DNA from: Micromonospora wenchangensis
GTDB taxonomy: Bacteria; Actinomycetota; Actinomycetes; Mycobacteriales; Micromonosporaceae
Reading direction: 5' to 3'
Assembly: GCF_002210435.1 (NCBI RefSeq)
Contig: NZ_MZMV01000021.1
Span: 1 to 64,000, forward strand
DNA: 64,000 bases
Shown here: positions 8,694 through 19,102 of the stretch, piece by piece
Layout of the letters: the number at the start of each line of letters is the position of its first letter
Position numbering within the stretch: position 1 is the first letter of the stretch
Translations under genes and position numbers: made by a program
The notes under the pieces: model-generated
The model's input: the letters and a program-made list of their open reading frames with translations, nothing else
The model's database searches: none
What the model was told of the DNA's origin: nothing

Positions 8694-9833
8694 GTGTCGG
8701 AGGACGAGGAAACCAGGGTGCGGGGACGGCTGTACCGGCTGACCGCCGGGGTGTCGGCGGTGGCGCGGACGGCGGGCCCGCCGCAGCCGCCACCCCGCCC
8801 GTACGGGCCGGGGGCGTTCCGCGTACCGGGTGGGGCGTCCCCGCCGGAAGCGGGTGCGGCCGGGACGTCGACCCGCCGCCCCGGACCGGCCGTCGACGCC
8901 GGCTCCCTCGACCTCGGCGACTACCTCGACGGTGCTCCGCGCGGCCCCGGGGCGCATGACGGCCCTCCCGACGCCGGTCCCCGCCGTCACGACGACGGCC
9001 CTCCCGACGCCGGTGCACGTCGTTACAGCGACGGCCCCCGCGACGTCGGTTCCCGCCGTGCCGACGACGGTCCCCGTGACGGTGGGGACCGGCGTCGGGC
9101 GGGGGACGATCCGGCCCTGTTCCGCCCCGGTGACCTGGACCACCGGCATCCCGACGACGGTGACGACCCGGGACCGGCCGCCCGGTTGCCCGGTCCCGGT
9201 GTCTTCGACCCCGGCCGGCGCGGGGTCCGGGCGTTGGCGGTCGTGGCGGTGGCCGTGGTGCTCGGCGCGGGGTTCTGGGCCTGGCGGTCCCGCCCACAGC
9301 CGGAACCGGTGCGCCCGGCGACGACCGTGGCCGGGCCGGAGTCCTCCGGCGGGCCCGCGTCCGGCCCGGCCGTCGCGCCGACCGGCGAGCTGGTGGTGGC
9401 GGTGGCCGGCCGGGTCCGCCGCCCCGGTCTGGTCCGGGTGCCGGCCGGGGCGCGGGTCGCCGACGTGGTCGAGGCGGCCGGCGGGGCTCTGCCCGGCACG
9501 GACGTGGCACTGCTCAACCCGGCCCGGAAGGTGGCCGACGGGGAGCTGATCCTGGTCGGCGTCACCGCCCCACCCGGCGCGACCGGCCCCGGTGCGGCCC
9601 CGGCCGGGCCGGCGGCGGCACCCGGCGGGGCGGCGTCGGGCGGCCGGGTCAACCTGAACACCGCCACGTTGGCCCAGCTCGACGCGTTGCCCGGGGTCGG
9701 CCCGGTGCTCGCCCAACGCATCCTCACCCACCGCGACCAGCACGGCGGCTTCCGCAGCGTGGGCGACCTGCGCCAGGTCGACGGCATCGGCGACGCCCGG
9801 TACGAACAGCTCAAGGACCTGGTGACGGTGTGA
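8694..9833 (+). CDS. comEA: ComEA-like DNA-binding competence protein
   Basis: A 379-residue protein. An unusually long N-terminal part (about 1-180) is Pro/Arg/Asp-rich and includes four 12-residue repeats at residues 89-136. A transmembrane helix (about 180-200, [21 protein letters not shown]) follows, then an SLBB-type domain ([20 protein letters not shown] onward). A C-terminal helix-hairpin-helix DNA-binding module is last ([20 protein letters not shown] and [20 protein letters not shown]). By family it anchors double-stranded DNA at the membrane for uptake. The GTG at 8694 is 6 bases after TAACCT. The stop overlaps comEC (GTGA). Confidence 0.93.
   Translation: MSEDEETRVRGRLYRLTAGVSAVARTAGPPQPPPRPYGPGAFRVPGGASPPEAGAAGTSTRRPGPAVDAGSLDLGDYLDGAPRGPGAHDGPPDAGPRRHDDGPPDAGARRYSDGPRDVGSRRADDGPRDGGDRRRAGDDPALFRPGDLDHRHPDDGDDPGPAARLPGPGVFDPGRRGVRALAVVAVAVVLGAGFWAWRSRPQPEPVRPATTVAGPESSGGPASGPAVAPTGELVVAVAGRVRRPGLVRVPAGARVADVVEAAGGALPGTDVALLNPARKVADGELILVGVTAPPGATGPGAAPAGPAAAPGGAASGGRVNLNTATLAQLDALPGVGPVLAQRILTHRDQHGGFRSVGDLRQVDGIGDARYEQLKDLVTV
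8958..9101 (+). repeat. in-frame 36-bp repeat, four copies, inside comEA
   Basis: Four units encode [36 protein letters not shown] and [12 protein letters not shown] (residues 89-136). The first two units are the most similar. This is a length-variable candidate in the cytoplasmic N-terminal part. Confidence 0.8.
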
Positions 9834-12187
9834 CCGCCGACCGTGCACCCGACCTGCGGCTGGCCGGGCTGGCGGTGGCGGCCTGGTTGGCGGCGCTGGC
9901 CTGCCTGCACCTCACCACCCGTACGGCGGTCCTGCTCGCCGTGGGTGCCGCCGTCCTCGCCGCCCTGCTCACCGCGCACCTGCTCGCGGTGCTGGGCACC
10001 CCGGCCGCCCCGGCCCGCCGGTACGGCTGGATCGCCGTCGCGGTGCTGCTCGGCGTGGTCTGCGGCGGCGCGGCCACCGCGGCCCGGCTGCACGTGCGGG
10101 ACGCCGCACCGCTGCGTCCGCTGGTCGACGAGCGGGCCCGGGTCACCGTCGACCTGGTGCTCCGCGACGATCCCCGGCCGGTACGCGGGGCACCCGGCCG
10201 CCCGGCGACCCTGCTCGTCACCGCGCAGTCGAGCGTCCTCACCGATCCGCAGGGCCACCGCCTCCGGGTCCCGGTACGCCTGCTCGTGCTCGCCACCGAC
10301 CCGGCCTGGCGGGGTCTGCTGCCGGGACAGCGGCTGACCGTCCAGGGCCGGCTCGCCGCGCCCCGGGGCGGCGACCTCACCGCCGCCGTGCTGACCGTCT
10401 CCGGCCCACCGGTCCGGGACGGGCCACCGCCGTGGCTCCAGCGCGCCGCCGGCACCCTGCGGGCCGGTCTGCACCGGGCCTGTGCGCCGCTCCCGCCCGA
10501 ACAGGGTGGTCTGCTGCCCGGCCTGGTCGTCGGGGACACCAGCCGGTTGCCGGCCACCGTGGAGGAGGACTTCCGGGCCACCGGGATGACCCACCTCAAC
10601 GCGGTGTCCGGGTCGAACGTGGCGATCGTGGTCGGCGCGGTGCTGCTGGTGGCCCGGTGGGCCCGCGCCGGCCCCCGGCTGGCGGCGGTCCTCTGCGGGC
10701 TCGCCCTGATCGGCTTCGTCGTCCTGGTCCGGCCCTCGCCTAGCGTGGTACGGGCGGCCACCATGGGGGCGATCGGCCTGGCCGCGTTGGCGGTCGGGCG
10801 GCCCCGGGCCACGTTGCCGGCGTTGGCCGCGGCGGTGACCGTGCTGGTGCTCGTCGATCCGGAGCTGGCCGGGGACGCCGGCTTCGCGCTGTCGGTCCTG
10901 GCGACCGGCGGGTTGCTGCTGCTCGCCCCGGGCTGGCGCGACGGGCTACGGCGGCGGGGCGTACCGGCCGGGTTGGCGGAGGCCCTCGCCGTCCCGGCGG
11001 CGGCCCAACTCGCCTGCGGGCCGGTGGTGGCCGGCATCTCCGGCACGGTGAGTCTGGTTGCGGTGCCGGCCAACCTGCTCGTGGTGCCGGCGATCGCCCC
11101 GGCCACGGTGCTGGGGGTGACGGCGGCGGTCGTCTCGCCGGGGTGGCCGGCCGGGGCGGAGTTCGCCGCCTGGCTGGCGAGCTGGCCGGCCTGGTGGCTG
11201 GTCACCGTGGCCCGGGTGGGGGCCCGGCTGCCCGCCGGCACCCTGCCCTGGCCGGGCGGGCTGCCGGGTGCGTTGCTGCTGGCCGGGCTGACCCTGGGGC
11301 TGCTGCTGGCCGTCCGCCGGCCGCTGGTGCGTCGGCTGGTGGCGGTCGGCGCGGCGGCGGTGGTGCTGGGCACCCTGCCGGTCCGGCTGCTGGCGAGCGG
11401 GTGGCCGCCGGCCGGTTGGGTGGTGGTGGCGTGCGCGGTCGGGCAGGGGGACGCCGTCGTGCTGCCGGTGGCGGACGGCCGGGCGGTGGTGGTGGACGCC
11501 GGTCCGGAGCCGTCGGCGGTGGACGGTTGCCTGCGGCGGCTCGGGGTACGCGAGGTCTCCCTGCTGGTGGTGAGCCACTTCCACGCCGACCACGTCGGTG
11601 GCGTGGCCGGGGTGACCCGGGGGCGGCGGGTGGCCATGGTGCTCACCCCGACCCTGGCCGAGCCGGTGGCGGGGCGGGAACTGGTGACGGCCGCCGTCGG
11701 GTCGGCGCGCCGGGTGGTGCCAGCGGCCGGCTGGTCGTACCGGTCGCCGGGGGTGGAGGTGGTCGCTCTCGGGCCGCCCTACCCGCTGCGGGGCACCCGG
11801 TCCGACCCGAACAACAACTCGCTGGTGCTACGGGCCACGGTGGCCGGCGTACGCGTCGTGCTGCCCGGGGACGCGGAGACCGAGGAGCAGCGGGCACTGC
11901 TGGACCGGGTGCCGCCGCACGCGCTGCGGGGCGAGGTGCTCAAGGTGGCCCACCACGGCAGCGCGTACCAGGACCCGGCCTTCCTCGACGCGGTCCGGCC
12001 GGCGGTGGCGCTGGTGCCGGTGGGGGTCGACAACGACTACGGGCATCCGAGCCCGGTGATCCTGGACCGGCTCGCCCGCTCCGGTGTGCGGGTGCTGCGT
12101 ACCGACACCGACGGGGACGTGGCGGTGGTGGTCCGTTCCGGCCGGCTCGCGGTGGTCAGCCGGGGCCTGCCGCCGGGCCACCGGTGA
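9830..12187 (+). CDS. comEC: ComEC/Rec2 DNA-uptake channel with metallo-beta-lactamase domain
   Basis: A 785-residue multi-pass membrane protein. N-terminal helices are followed by an OB-like region, the competence domain ([20 protein letters not shown] and helices up to about residue 520), and a C-terminal metallo-beta-lactamase domain with [10 protein letters not shown] and [11 protein letters not shown]. ComEC forms the inner channel for single-stranded DNA, and the hydrolase domain may degrade the non-imported strand. The start is the GTG at 9830, overlapping the comEA stop. The gene ends inside a 19-bp tandem repeat. comEA-comEC-holA is the standard order even in actinomycetes not known to be competent. 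Confidence 0.94.
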   Translation: MTADRAPDLRLAGLAVAAWLAALACLHLTTRTAVLLAVGAAVLAALLTAHLLAVLGTPAAPARRYGWIAVAVLLGVVCGGAATAARLHVRDAAPLRPLVDERARVTVDLVLRDDPRPVRGAPGRPATLLVTAQSSVLTDPQGHRLRVPVRLLVLATDPAWRGLLPGQRLTVQGRLAAPRGGDLTAAVLTVSGPPVRDGPPPWLQRAAGTLRAGLHRACAPLPPEQGGLLPGLVVGDTSRLPATVEEDFRATGMTHLNAVSGSNVAIVVGAVLLVARWARAGPRLAAVLCGLALIGFVVLVRPSPSVVRAATMGAIGLAALAVGRPRATLPALAAAVTVLVLVDPELAGDAGFALSVLATGGLLLLAPGWRDGLRRRGVPAGLAEALAVPAAAQLACGPVVAGISGTVSLVAVPANLLVVPAIAPATVLGVTAAVVSPGWPAGAEFAAWLASWPAWWLVTVARVGARLPAGTLPWPGGLPGALLLAGLTLGLLLAVRRPLVRRLVAVGAAAVVLGTLPVRLLASGWPPAGWVVVACAVGQGDAVVLPVADGRAVVVDAGPEPSAVDGCLRRLGVREVSLLVVSHFHADHVGGVAGVTRGRRVAMVLTPTLAEPVAGRELVTAAVGSARRVVPAAGWSYRSPGVEVVALGPPYPLRGTRSDPNNNSLVLRATVAGVRVVLPGDAETEEQRALLDRVPPHALRGEVLKVAHHGSAYQDPAFLDAVRPAVALVPVGVDNDYGHPSPVILDRLARSGVRVLRTDTDGDVAVVVRSGRLAVVSRGLPPGHR

Positions 12188-12228
12188 CCCGCCGGGCCAC
12201 CGGTGACCCGCCGGGCCGCCGATGACCC
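12172..12228 (+). repeat. 19-bp tandem repeat, three copies, at the comEC stop
   Basis: GCCGGGCCACCGGTGACCC repeats at 12172, 12191 and 12210 (the third with two changes). The comEC stop TGA lies in the first copy. Confidence 0.8.
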
Positions 12229-12481
12229 GACGGGCCGGCCTTCCCGGTGACCCGGTGACAGTCGTTCCGGTGGCCTGCCGGCGGGGTGGACCCGGTGACC
12301 CGGCGGCGTGGCCCGTCGACCTGGCACCCGAGGGGACAGAGGCGAGAGAAAATCCGGACCGGAAGGGATATTGCGTGCACTGGATGGCAATCGAGGTAAA
12401 TGTCTATATTTGCGTTGAGTGCGGGGTGGGCCGTCGCGGCCGTCGATGAGCAGGCGCGATCCTCTGCCGAGCCGTGCCAAG
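12188..12481 (+). other. intergenic region between comEC and holA
   Basis: 294 bp. It starts with tandem repeat copies, followed by further CCGGTGACCCGG-like elements up to about 12300. It then holds an AT-rich patch (12353-12418) with TATATT at 12405-12410, a possible holA -10. The 65-bp patch is conspicuously poorer in GC than its surroundings. Confidence 0.5.
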
Positions 12482-13462
12482 ATGAGCGACGTGACCGGCG
12501 TCGACCTTGCTCCTATTCTGCTCGTCCTCGGCGACGAGGAGCTGCTCGCCACGCGCGCGGTGACCGAGGCCGTGGCGAAAGCCCGCAGCGTCGACCCGCA
12601 GGTCGACGTCCGGGAGTACCAGGCCGGGGCGCTGGCCGTCGGCGAGATCGCCGAGATGCTCAGCCCCTCGCTGTTCGGTGGGCGACGGGTGCTGGTGCTG
12701 CGCGCCGCCCAGGACGCCCGCAAGGACCTGGTCACCGCGCTGCTCGACTACGCCCGGAATCCCGACCCGGACGTCCAGCTGGTGGCCCTGCACCTGGGCG
12801 GCGGCAAGGGCAAGGCGTTCGCCGACGGGCTGCGGGCCGCCGGTGCCACTGTCGTTCCGGCCGCGAAGCTCAAGGGGCACCGGGAGCGGGTGGCGTTCGT
12901 CCGCGACGAGATCCGTCGGGGCGGTGGCAGGTGCACCGACGACGCGGCCGAGGCGTTGATCGCCGCCGTCGGCACCGACCTGCGGGAGCTGGCCGCCGCC
13001 TGCTCGCAGCTGATCGCCGACACCGACGGGCGGATCGGCGCGGACACGGTGGCCCGTTACTACCGGGGCCGGGTCGAGGTGAGCGGCTTCACCGTTGCCG
13101 ACGCCACCATGATCGGCGACGTGCCGGCCGCCCTGGAGGCCTTGCGCTGGGCGTTGCACGTCGGGGTCGATCCGGTCCCGATCGCCGACGCCCTCGCCGA
13201 CGGGGTCCGCACGGTGGCCCGGGTCGCCGCCGCCGGCCGGGGCGACCCCTACCAGCTGGCGAGCACCCTCGGCATGCCCGCCTGGAAGATCAAGAATGCC
13301 CAGCAGCGGGCCCGGGGCTGGACCCCGGAGGGCCTGGTCGAGGCGATGCGGGCGGCGGCCGAGTGCAACGCGGCGGTCAAGGGCGGCGCCGACGACCGGG
13401 GGTACGCCCTGGAGAAGGCGGTCTTCTCGGTCGCCGCCGCCCGGCGGGGCAGCGGCCGGTGA
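12482..13462 (+). CDS. holA: DNA polymerase III delta subunit
   Basis: A 326-residue HolA, the clamp-loader subunit that opens the beta clamp. Recognisable stretches are PILLVLGDEELLATRAV, SLFGGRRVLVLR, LRELAAACSQL, and the C-terminal GMPAWKIKNAQQRARGW. I prefer the ATG at 12482; open frame upstream extends to 12419 without family similarity. It follows comEC across a 294-bp gap holding repeats and an AT-rich patch (12353-12418) that probably carries its promoter. The stop lies at the start of a 42-bp tandem duplication. Confidence 0.93.
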   Translation: MSDVTGVDLAPILLVLGDEELLATRAVTEAVAKARSVDPQVDVREYQAGALAVGEIAEMLSPSLFGGRRVLVLRAAQDARKDLVTALLDYARNPDPDVQLVALHLGGGKGKAFADGLRAAGATVVPAAKLKGHRERVAFVRDEIRRGGGRCTDDAAEALIAAVGTDLRELAAACSQLIADTDGRIGADTVARYYRGRVEVSGFTVADATMIGDVPAALEALRWALHVGVDPVPIADALADGVRTVARVAAAGRGDPYQLASTLGMPAWKIKNAQQRARGWTPEGLVEAMRAAAECNAAVKGGADDRGYALEKAVFSVAAARRGSGR

Positions 13463-13542
13463 CCGGCCCCTCCCGCCCGGCGGTGGGGCACGGTGGCCGG
13501 GTGACCGGCCCTGCCCGCCCGGTGGCGGGGCGCGGCGGGCCC
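13459..13542 (+). repeat. 42-bp tandem duplication at the holA stop
   Basis: Two imperfect units, 13459-13500 and 13501-13542, both starting GTGACCGGCCC. The holA stop is the TGA at the start of unit 1. Confidence 0.7.
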
Positions 13543-13554
13543 GGATGGTCGGTC

Positions 13555-13953
13555 ATGCCGGCGGACGACCGCCGCTACCGGCCGCTCTACGCCCGGCTGC
13601 TCGGTCTGCGCATCGTCAACCCCGGCGGGGTGCTCTGCTTCCTCTTCTTCGAGGGGGCGGTGGCGTTCGCGGTGCTCCTCGCCCTCGCCGAACTGGTGAG
13701 CTGGTGGGCGGTGGCGGTGCTGCCGCTGGCGGTGGCGGTCATGGTCAAACTCAACGACGAGGTCGCCGGGCGGGTGGTCCACTCGGCGGCACTGGTGCCG
13801 GAGCAGGAACGCGACCGGTTCCGGCGGGAACTCGAACCGGTCGTCGGTCGCGCCCCGGTACGGTACCCGCTGCCCGGCACGGTGGTGACCGACGCGCCCG
13901 TACCGGGGAAGCCGGCCGGGCCGCCGCCGCGTTCCCGGCGTTACCACGGCTAG
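13555..13953 (+). CDS. small membrane protein, unknown function
   Basis: 132 residues from the ATG at 13555. An in-frame GTG at 13501 would add a repeat-encoded extension and is less likely. About two transmembrane helices lie in the N-terminal half (VLCFLFFEGAVAFAVLLALA and WWAVAVLPLAVAVMV), followed by a charged, Arg/Pro-rich cytoplasmic tail. I do not recognise a named family. It lies between holA and the convergent rpsT. Codon use is typical of the window. Confidence 0.65.
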   Translation: MPADDRRYRPLYARLLGLRIVNPGGVLCFLFFEGAVAFAVLLALAELVSWWAVAVLPLAVAVMVKLNDEVAGRVVHSAALVPEQERDRFRRELEPVVGRAPVRYPLPGTVVTDAPVPGKPAGPPPRSRRYHG

Positions 13954-14058
13954 CCCGACCACGGTCGTGGTGCCACGACACCGCCGGGACGAGACGGGCG
14001 GCCGGCGCAGCGGCACCGCCGGGGAGATGCGGCGCGCCGCCGCCAGGGAAACACACAG

Positions 14059-14093
14059 CCGAGAGCCCCGGGGTGGTGCCCCGGGGCTCTCGG
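14059..14093 (-). terminator. rpsT terminator hairpin
   Basis: Perfect 15-bp stem CCGAGAGCCCCGGGG with a 5-nt loop, 20 bases past the rpsT stop. There is no long U-tract, as is usual in actinomycetes. Confidence 0.85.
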
Positions 14094-14112
14094 TCAGGTG
14101 TGGGTTACTCGG

Positions 14113-14379
14113 TCAGGCCGAGAACGAGTCGACGCGCTTCGCGATGGCCGACTTCCGGTTGGCCGCCTGGTTGGCGTGGATGACGCCCTTGCTGGCGGCC
14201 TTGTCGAGCTTGCGGGCGGCGTCACGCATCAGGGTGGTGGCCTTCTCGGTGTCACCAGCCTCCGCAGCCTCGTGGAACTTCCGGATGGCGGTCTTCAGCG
14301 ACGACTTGACCGACTTGTTACGCAGCCGGCGCTTCTCGTTCTGCCGGTTGCGCTTGATCTGGGACTTGATGTTCGCCAC
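14113..14379 (-). CDS. rpsT: 30S ribosomal protein S20
   Basis: An 88-residue bS20. It opens with [17 protein letters not shown] and contains [16 protein letters not shown], an all-helical, highly basic protein that binds 16S rRNA early in assembly. The start is GTG at 14379, with GAGG some 7 bases ahead. It is a single gene transcribed towards holA and ends just before a strong hairpin terminator (14059-14093). Confidence 0.97.
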   Translation of the reverse strand: MANIKSQIKRNRQNEKRRLRNKSVKSSLKTAIRKFHEAAEAGDTEKATTLMRDAARKLDKAASKGVIHANQAANRKSAIAKRVDSFSA

Positions 14380-14555
14380 GCGACAGCCTCGTCTTGATAG
14401 CTCGGTTTGGTCTGCAATCCGCGTGCGACGAGCATGCGTCATCGCCACGCGAAAAGCCAGGCTACCAGGTCGGCCGGGACGAGCCAAAACGCCCTGCCCC
14501 CGACCGAACCGGTCCGGCCCGCCGACAATGACCGGCCGGTCCGGCCGGGCTGGTG

Positions 14556-15587
14556 TCAGTGCCAGCCCTGCCGGGCGGCGAGCCAGCGGAGTGCCTGTTC
14601 CCCGCTGAACCGCCGGTGCGCCCCGAGCAGCGCCGACGTGCCTGCCGGGTTCCCACCGGCCGGCTCGACCGTCCCCGCGCCCGACGCGGCATCGGCCGTC
14701 GCCGGTGGGCCGGCGGCGGTGAGGTAGTAGCCGGCGAGCGCGGCCAGGGTCACGTCCAGGGCGTCGGGCGGGGCGTCGACCGCTGCCGGATGCGCGGCGA
14801 AGACCTCGTCCAGCCCGGCCCCGTCGGCGTACCCGGTGATCAACAGGCCGGCCAGGTCGAACCAGGCGGGGCCGTGGCAGAGCCAGTTCCAGTCGCAGAA
14901 CCAGGCCCGGCCGGCGGGGTCCAGCAGCACGTTGTCCACCCGCAGGTCGCCGTGGGCCAGGCCGGGCGCGGCCGCCGCGTACCCGGGCAGGCGGGACTCC
15001 AGGGCGACGAGTTCGGGCAGCCGGTCGCGGGCCGGCGGGATCAGCGGGGGCACCGGCTCCCGCCCGGCGGCCACCTCCTCCCACCACAGGATGTCGGAGC
15101 GGGCCAGGTCGGCCAGCCGGGGCAGGCCGAGCGCGGTCAGCCCGGCGGGTGGGTCGGTCAGCGCGGCGGCGACCCCGGCGTACCCGGCGAGCACGGCGGC
15201 CAGCTCGGCCGGGTCCCAGGGCAGGCGGGGCGTCCGTCCGTCGACGGCGTCCAGGCCGACCGCGTACCAGCCGGCCGCGTCGAGCGCCCAGTGCGGGCGG
15301 GGCACCGGCAGGCCGGCCGGCAACCGGGCGAGGACGGCCGACTCCCGGGCGTACCAGTCGGCCAGGTGGCGTTGGCGGGCCAGGTCGGCGGCCTTGACGA
15401 AGACCCGCGCGCCGGTGGCCGTGGTGAGCACGGCGGCGAAGCCGCCGGTGAAGCCCGCGGTCGCGGTCCGGGCCGCGACCACCGGCGCGCCGAGCCGGCC
15501 GCTGACCGCCTCCCGCAGGCCGTCGGGCAGGTCCCGCCAGTCGGGTCGCACGGCGGTCCGGTGGTACGGCGGCGGCGTCGCGGACAC
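14556..15587 (-). CDS. aminoglycoside phosphotransferase (APH)-like kinase
   Basis: A 343-residue protein of the APH/choline-kinase superfamily. Visible are VFVKAADL (ATP-binding Lys), [14 protein letters not shown] (Brenner-like catalytic loop with Asp and Asn) and [20 protein letters not shown] (metal-binding Asp). The GTG at 15587 is chosen because the CACGAT hexamer ends 6 bases upstream and the preceding bases lack coding character. The family phosphorylates antibiotics, choline or other small hydroxyl compounds. Nothing nearby identifies the substrate, and chromosomal copies in actinomycetes are often not resistance genes. Confidence 0.85.
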   Translation of the reverse strand: MSATPPPYHRTAVRPDWRDLPDGLREAVSGRLGAPVVAARTATAGFTGGFAAVLTTATGARVFVKAADLARQRHLADWYARESAVLARLPAGLPVPRPHWALDAAGWYAVGLDAVDGRTPRLPWDPAELAAVLAGYAGVAAALTDPPAGLTALGLPRLADLARSDILWWEEVAAGREPVPPLIPPARDRLPELVALESRLPGYAAAAPGLAHGDLRVDNVLLDPAGRAWFCDWNWLCHGPAWFDLAGLLITGYADGAGLDEVFAAHPAAVDAPPDALDVTLAALAGYYLTAAGPPATADAASGAGTVEPAGGNPAGTSALLGAHRRFSGEQALRWLAARQGWH

Positions 15588-15671
15588 CCCACCATCGTGC
15601 CCGGTCCGGCCGGGCCCGGCGACCGGCCGGGTGGGGCCGGGGGCCGGCACGGGTCTGGGAGACTCCAGGCC

Positions 15672-16208
15672 ATGAGGACCGACGACTTCTGGCAGTTGAT
15701 CGACCAGGCCCGCGCCGGGGCCGGGGGAGAGGCCGACGCGGTCGCCGCGCGGGCGGTCGCGCTGCTCGCCGGGCGCACCCCGGAGGACATCGTCGGGTAC
15801 GCGCACCACCAGCAGCGGGTGCTGGCCGCCTCGTACCGGGTCGACCTGTGGGGTGCGGCGTACCTGATCAACGGGGGTGCCTCCGACGACGGGTTCGAGT
15901 ACTTCCGGGGCTGGCTGATGACCCAGGGCCGGGCGGTCTTCGCCGCCGCGGTGGCCGACCCGGATTCGCTGGCCGGGCTGCCCCGGGTGCGGTCGGCGGC
16001 GCTCAGCGGCGAGGAGTTCGAGTGCGAGGACATGCTGGCGGTGCCGTGGGACGCGTACCGCAAGGCGACCGCGGCTGAGCTGCCGACGCAGCGGGACCCG
16101 GTGCGGATGCCGGACCTCAACGACTTCTGGGACTTCGACGACGAGGCGGAGGCCCGTCGGCGGCTGCCGAAGCTCGCCGCCCTCTTCGTCGAGCCGCCCG
16201 AGGAGTGA
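15672..16208 (+). CDS. DUF4240 domain protein
   Basis: A 178-residue protein matching the DUF4240 layout: [11 protein letters not shown] at the N-terminus, [36 protein letters not shown], then a short C-terminal region. The function is unknown. The ATG at 15672 lies 7 bases after a GAGACT hexamer and has no ribosome site. It is divergent from the APH-like gene, with 84 bp between starts. Confidence 0.85.
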   Translation: MRTDDFWQLIDQARAGAGGEADAVAARAVALLAGRTPEDIVGYAHHQQRVLAASYRVDLWGAAYLINGGASDDGFEYFRGWLMTQGRAVFAAAVADPDSLAGLPRVRSAALSGEEFECEDMLAVPWDAYRKATAAELPTQRDPVRMPDLNDFWDFDDEAEARRRLPKLAALFVEPPEE

Positions 16209-16359
16209 GCCGGGGGATTGAGCCCGGGGAGTGAGCCACCGGTGGGGCCGCCGTCGGGTACCCCAGGAGTGATCGGACCGGGTTCGGGGCGACGTGGGAG
16301 CATAGAGGGGGCCGACGGCGTGTCGGCCCGCTCACGTCAGCCGACCAGAACGGACCGCT

Positions 16360-18237
16360 GTGCCACCGACGCTCGATCCCGGCGCGAACGCTCCTGGTGC
16401 CACCGACCCGGCGCGCATCCGGAACTTCTGCATCATCGCCCACATCGACCACGGGAAGTCGACCCTGGCCGACCGGATGTTGCAGCTCACCGGCGTGGTC
16501 GATCCCCGGCAGATGCGCGCGCAGTACCTCGACCGGATGGACATCGAGCGCGAGCGCGGCATCACCATCAAGAGCCAGGCCGTCCGGATGCCGTGGACCA
16601 TCCGCGAGGGCGAGCGGGCCGGTGAGCAGGCCGTCCTGAACATGATCGACACCCCGGGCCACGTGGACTTCACCTACGAGGTGTCCCGGTCGCTCGCCGC
16701 CTGCGAGGGGGCGCTGCTGCTGGTCGACGCCGCCCAGGGCATCGAGGCGCAGACGCTGGCGAACCTCTACCTGGCGCTGGAGAACGATCTCAAGATCATT
16801 CCGGTGCTCAACAAGATCGACCTGCCGGCCGCCCAGCCCGAGAAGTACGCCGAGGAGCTGGCCCACCTGATCGGCGGCGACCCGGCCGACTGCATCAGGG
16901 TGTCCGGCAAGACCGGCGACGGCGTGCCGTACCTGCTCGACGAGATCGTCAGGCAGTTCGTCCCGCCGGTCGGCGACGCCGACGCGCCCGCCCGCGCGAT
17001 GATCTTCGACTCGGTGTACGACGTCTACCGGGGCGTGGTCACCTACGTCCGGGTCATCGACGGTCGGATCAGCGCCCGGGACCGGATCAAGATGATGTCC
17101 ACCGCCGCCGTGCACGAGCTGCTGGAGATCGGCGTCATCTCCCCCGAGATGGTCAAGGCCGACGCGCTCGGCGTCGGCGAGGTGGGCTATCTGATCACCG
17201 GGGTGAAGGACGTCCGGCAGTCCCGGGTCGGTGACACCGTCACCATCAACGCCCGGCCGGCCACCGAGGCGCTCGGCGGCTACAAGGACCCGAAGCCGAT
17301 GGTCTACTCCGGCCTCTACCCGATCGACGGCTCGGACTACCCCAACCTGCGCGAGGCGCTGGACAAGCTCAAGCTCAACGACGCCGCGCTCGACTACGAG
17401 CCGGAGACGTCGGGCGCGCTCGGCTTCGGCTTCCGCTGCGGCTTCCTGGGCCTGCTGCACCTGGAGATCATCCGGGAGCGGCTGGAGCGGGAGTACAACC
17501 TCGACCTCATCTCCACCGCGCCGAACGTGGTCTACCGGGCCATCACCGACGACGGTGAGGAGATCGTGGTGACCAACCCCAGCGAGTACCCCACCGGCAA
17601 GATCGCCGAGGTGTACGAGCCGGTGGTGCGGGCCACCGTGCTCACCCCGAACGACTACGTGGGCGCGGTGATGGAGCTGTGCCAGGGGCGGCGGGGCAGC
17701 CTGCTCGGCATGGACTACCTCTCCGCCGACCGGGTGGAGCTGCGCTACACCCTCCCGCTCGCCGAGATCATCTTCGACTTCTTCGACCAGCTCAAGAGCC
17801 GTACCAAGGGGTACGCCTCGCTGGACTACGAGCCCTCCGGCGAGCAGGCGTCCGACCTGGTCAAGGTGGACATCCTGCTGCACGGCGAGCCGGTGGACGC
17901 GTTCAGCGCGATCGTGCACAAGGACAAGGCGTACAACTACGGCACGACGATCGCGGCGAAGCTGCGCAACCTGATCCCGCGCCAGCAGTTCGAGGTGCCG
18001 ATCCAGGCGGCCATCGGCAGCCGGGTGATCGCCCGGGAGACCATCCGCGCCATCCGCAAGGACGTCCTCGCCAAGTGCTACGGCGGTGACATCAGCCGTA
18101 AGCGCAAGCTGCTGGAGAAGCAGAAGGAGGGCAAGAAGCGGATGAAGATGGTGGGCCGGGTCGAGGTCCCCCAGGAGGCCTTCATCGCCGCGCTCTCCTC
18201 GGACTCCGCAGACGCCAAGCCGGCCGGCAAGAAGTAG
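16360..18237 (+). CDS. lepA: elongation factor 4 (LepA)
   Basis: A 625-residue translational GTPase, full length. GTPase motifs: AHIDHGKST (G1), DTPGHVDF (G3) and NKIDLP (G4). Domain II, the EF-G-like domains and the LepA-specific C-terminal domain ([40 protein letters not shown]) follow. It acts on ribosomes in translation or initiation-linked ribosome biogenesis. The GTG at 16360 matches the usual family N-terminus. A small dyad (GGGCCGAC ... GTCGGCCC) lies in the leader. Confidence 0.97.
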   Translation: MPPTLDPGANAPGATDPARIRNFCIIAHIDHGKSTLADRMLQLTGVVDPRQMRAQYLDRMDIERERGITIKSQAVRMPWTIREGERAGEQAVLNMIDTPGHVDFTYEVSRSLAACEGALLLVDAAQGIEAQTLANLYLALENDLKIIPVLNKIDLPAAQPEKYAEELAHLIGGDPADCIRVSGKTGDGVPYLLDEIVRQFVPPVGDADAPARAMIFDSVYDVYRGVVTYVRVIDGRISARDRIKMMSTAAVHELLEIGVISPEMVKADALGVGEVGYLITGVKDVRQSRVGDTVTINARPATEALGGYKDPKPMVYSGLYPIDGSDYPNLREALDKLKLNDAALDYEPETSGALGFGFRCGFLGLLHLEIIRERLEREYNLDLISTAPNVVYRAITDDGEEIVVTNPSEYPTGKIAEVYEPVVRATVLTPNDYVGAVMELCQGRRGSLLGMDYLSADRVELRYTLPLAEIIFDFFDQLKSRTKGYASLDYEPSGEQASDLVKVDILLHGEPVDAFSAIVHKDKAYNYGTTIAAKLRNLIPRQQFEVPIQAAIGSRVIARETIRAIRKDVLAKCYGGDISRKRKLLEKQKEGKKRMKMVGRVEVPQEAFIAALSSDSADAKPAGKK

Positions 18238-18601
18238 CCGCCGCGGCGGCGCGGACGTCCGGCCGGTCCGGGTCGGCCGCGCCCCGGCGGCAGGGCCCGT
18301 CCCGTGCCCCACGACGGCCGTCGGCCCGGTGTTCCGACCGGGTCGCCGGCCGTCGGCACGCCCGCCCCCGGTGTCGTACGGACGAATTTTTCCGCCCTCC
18401 CCGCTGCTGCGGACGGGCCGACGCGAGTGTCCTGATCTGCGCGGACATCGACGGTCGGCAAACCGACGCAGCGGCGTCGGATCGACGTGCGGCGACATGT
18501 GTGGTGCTGAGTCGGTTTGGTTTTCCGGCGGGTCGGGAACCTAGCTGTCACGACAGGAACCACACATCCCGTGTGACTCAATCTTCAGGAGGAGGGCGAC
18601 C
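18238..18601 (+). other. intergenic region lepA to GlsB copy 1
   Basis: 364 bp. No gene supported. It contains the SigB-like promoter at its 3' end and several short GC-rich dyads after the lepA stop. A run of five T at about 18388-18392 follows an imperfect hairpin and could end lepA transcripts. Confidence 0.6.
18515..18540 (+). promoter_or_regulatory. SigB/SigF-like promoter of GlsB copy 1
   Basis: GTTT (18515-18518), a 16-bp spacer, then GGGAAC (18535-18540), ending 61 bases before the start codon. It resembles the GTTT-N14-17-GGGTAT stress promoters of actinobacterial SigB-family factors. The same boxes with the same spacing precede copy 2. Confidence 0.7.
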
Positions 18602-18889
18602 GTGGAGTTCACCGTCTGGGGCATCATCACCGCGCTCGTTGTTGGTCTCATCGTCGGCGCTCTGGGCCGTCTGGTCGTGCCGGGCCGCCAGAACATGCCG
18701 ATCTGGCTGCACATGCTGATCGGTGTGGGCGCGGCCCTGCTGGGCACCGTGCTGGCCCGCGCGATGGGCATCGCCACCGAGACCGCCGGCATCGACTGGA
18801 CCGAGCTGCTGGTGCAGGTCGTCCTCGCCGCCATCGCCGTCGCCCTGGTGGCCGGCGTGGGTCGCCGCCGCGGCGTCACCCACCGGTAA
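18602..18889 (+). CDS. GlsB/YeaQ/YmgE family stress membrane protein, copy 1
   Basis: 95 residues with three hydrophobic segments typical of the transglycosylase-associated (GlsB/YeaQ/YmgE) family: WGIITALVVGLIVGALGRL, HMLIGVGAALLGTVLARAMG and LVQVVLAAIAVALVAGV. The family is linked to general stress, and the molecular role is unknown. The GTG at 18602 follows GGAGGAGGG. A second copy 501 bp downstream differs at only two residues (E60Q, T67A). Each copy has its own promoter and terminator, so these are two transcription units and not an operon. Confidence 0.9.
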   Translation: MEFTVWGIITALVVGLIVGALGRLVVPGRQNMPIWLHMLIGVGAALLGTVLARAMGIATETAGIDWTELLVQVVLAAIAVALVAGVGRRRGVTHR

Positions 18890-18904
18890 GTCAAGCGGCA
18901 CCGT

Positions 18905-18944
18905 CGAGCGGGCGCCTGACCCCACGGGGTCGGGCGCCCGCTCG
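18905..18944 (+). terminator. terminator of GlsB copy 1
   Basis: Stem CGAGCGGGCGCC/GGCGCCCGCTCG continuing with GACCCC/GGGGTC around one mismatch and a 2-nt loop, 15 bases past the stop. Confidence 0.85.
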
Positions 18945-19015
18945 CGTGCGCGGGTCGGGGCGGCGGGGGCCGTCGCCGGTGGCGGGCGGTCTAGACCAGA
19001 TCGTTACCGGAGTCG

Positions 19016-19041
19016 GTTTGGGAATTCTCCGCTTCGGGAAC
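19016..19041 (+). promoter_or_regulatory. SigB/SigF-like promoter of GlsB copy 2
   Basis: GTTT (19016-19019), a 16-bp spacer with different sequence, then GGGAAC (19036-19041), again ending 61 bases before the start. Confidence 0.7.
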
Positions 19042-19102
19042 CTATCGATCGCCACAGCAACAAACACCTCACCAACGACATATCTACTGAAGGAGGACGG
19101 CC

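Noticed and set aside
14556..15587. Aminoglycoside resistance kinase
   Set aside because: Only superfamily kinase motifs are visible, and no resistance-gene context is present.
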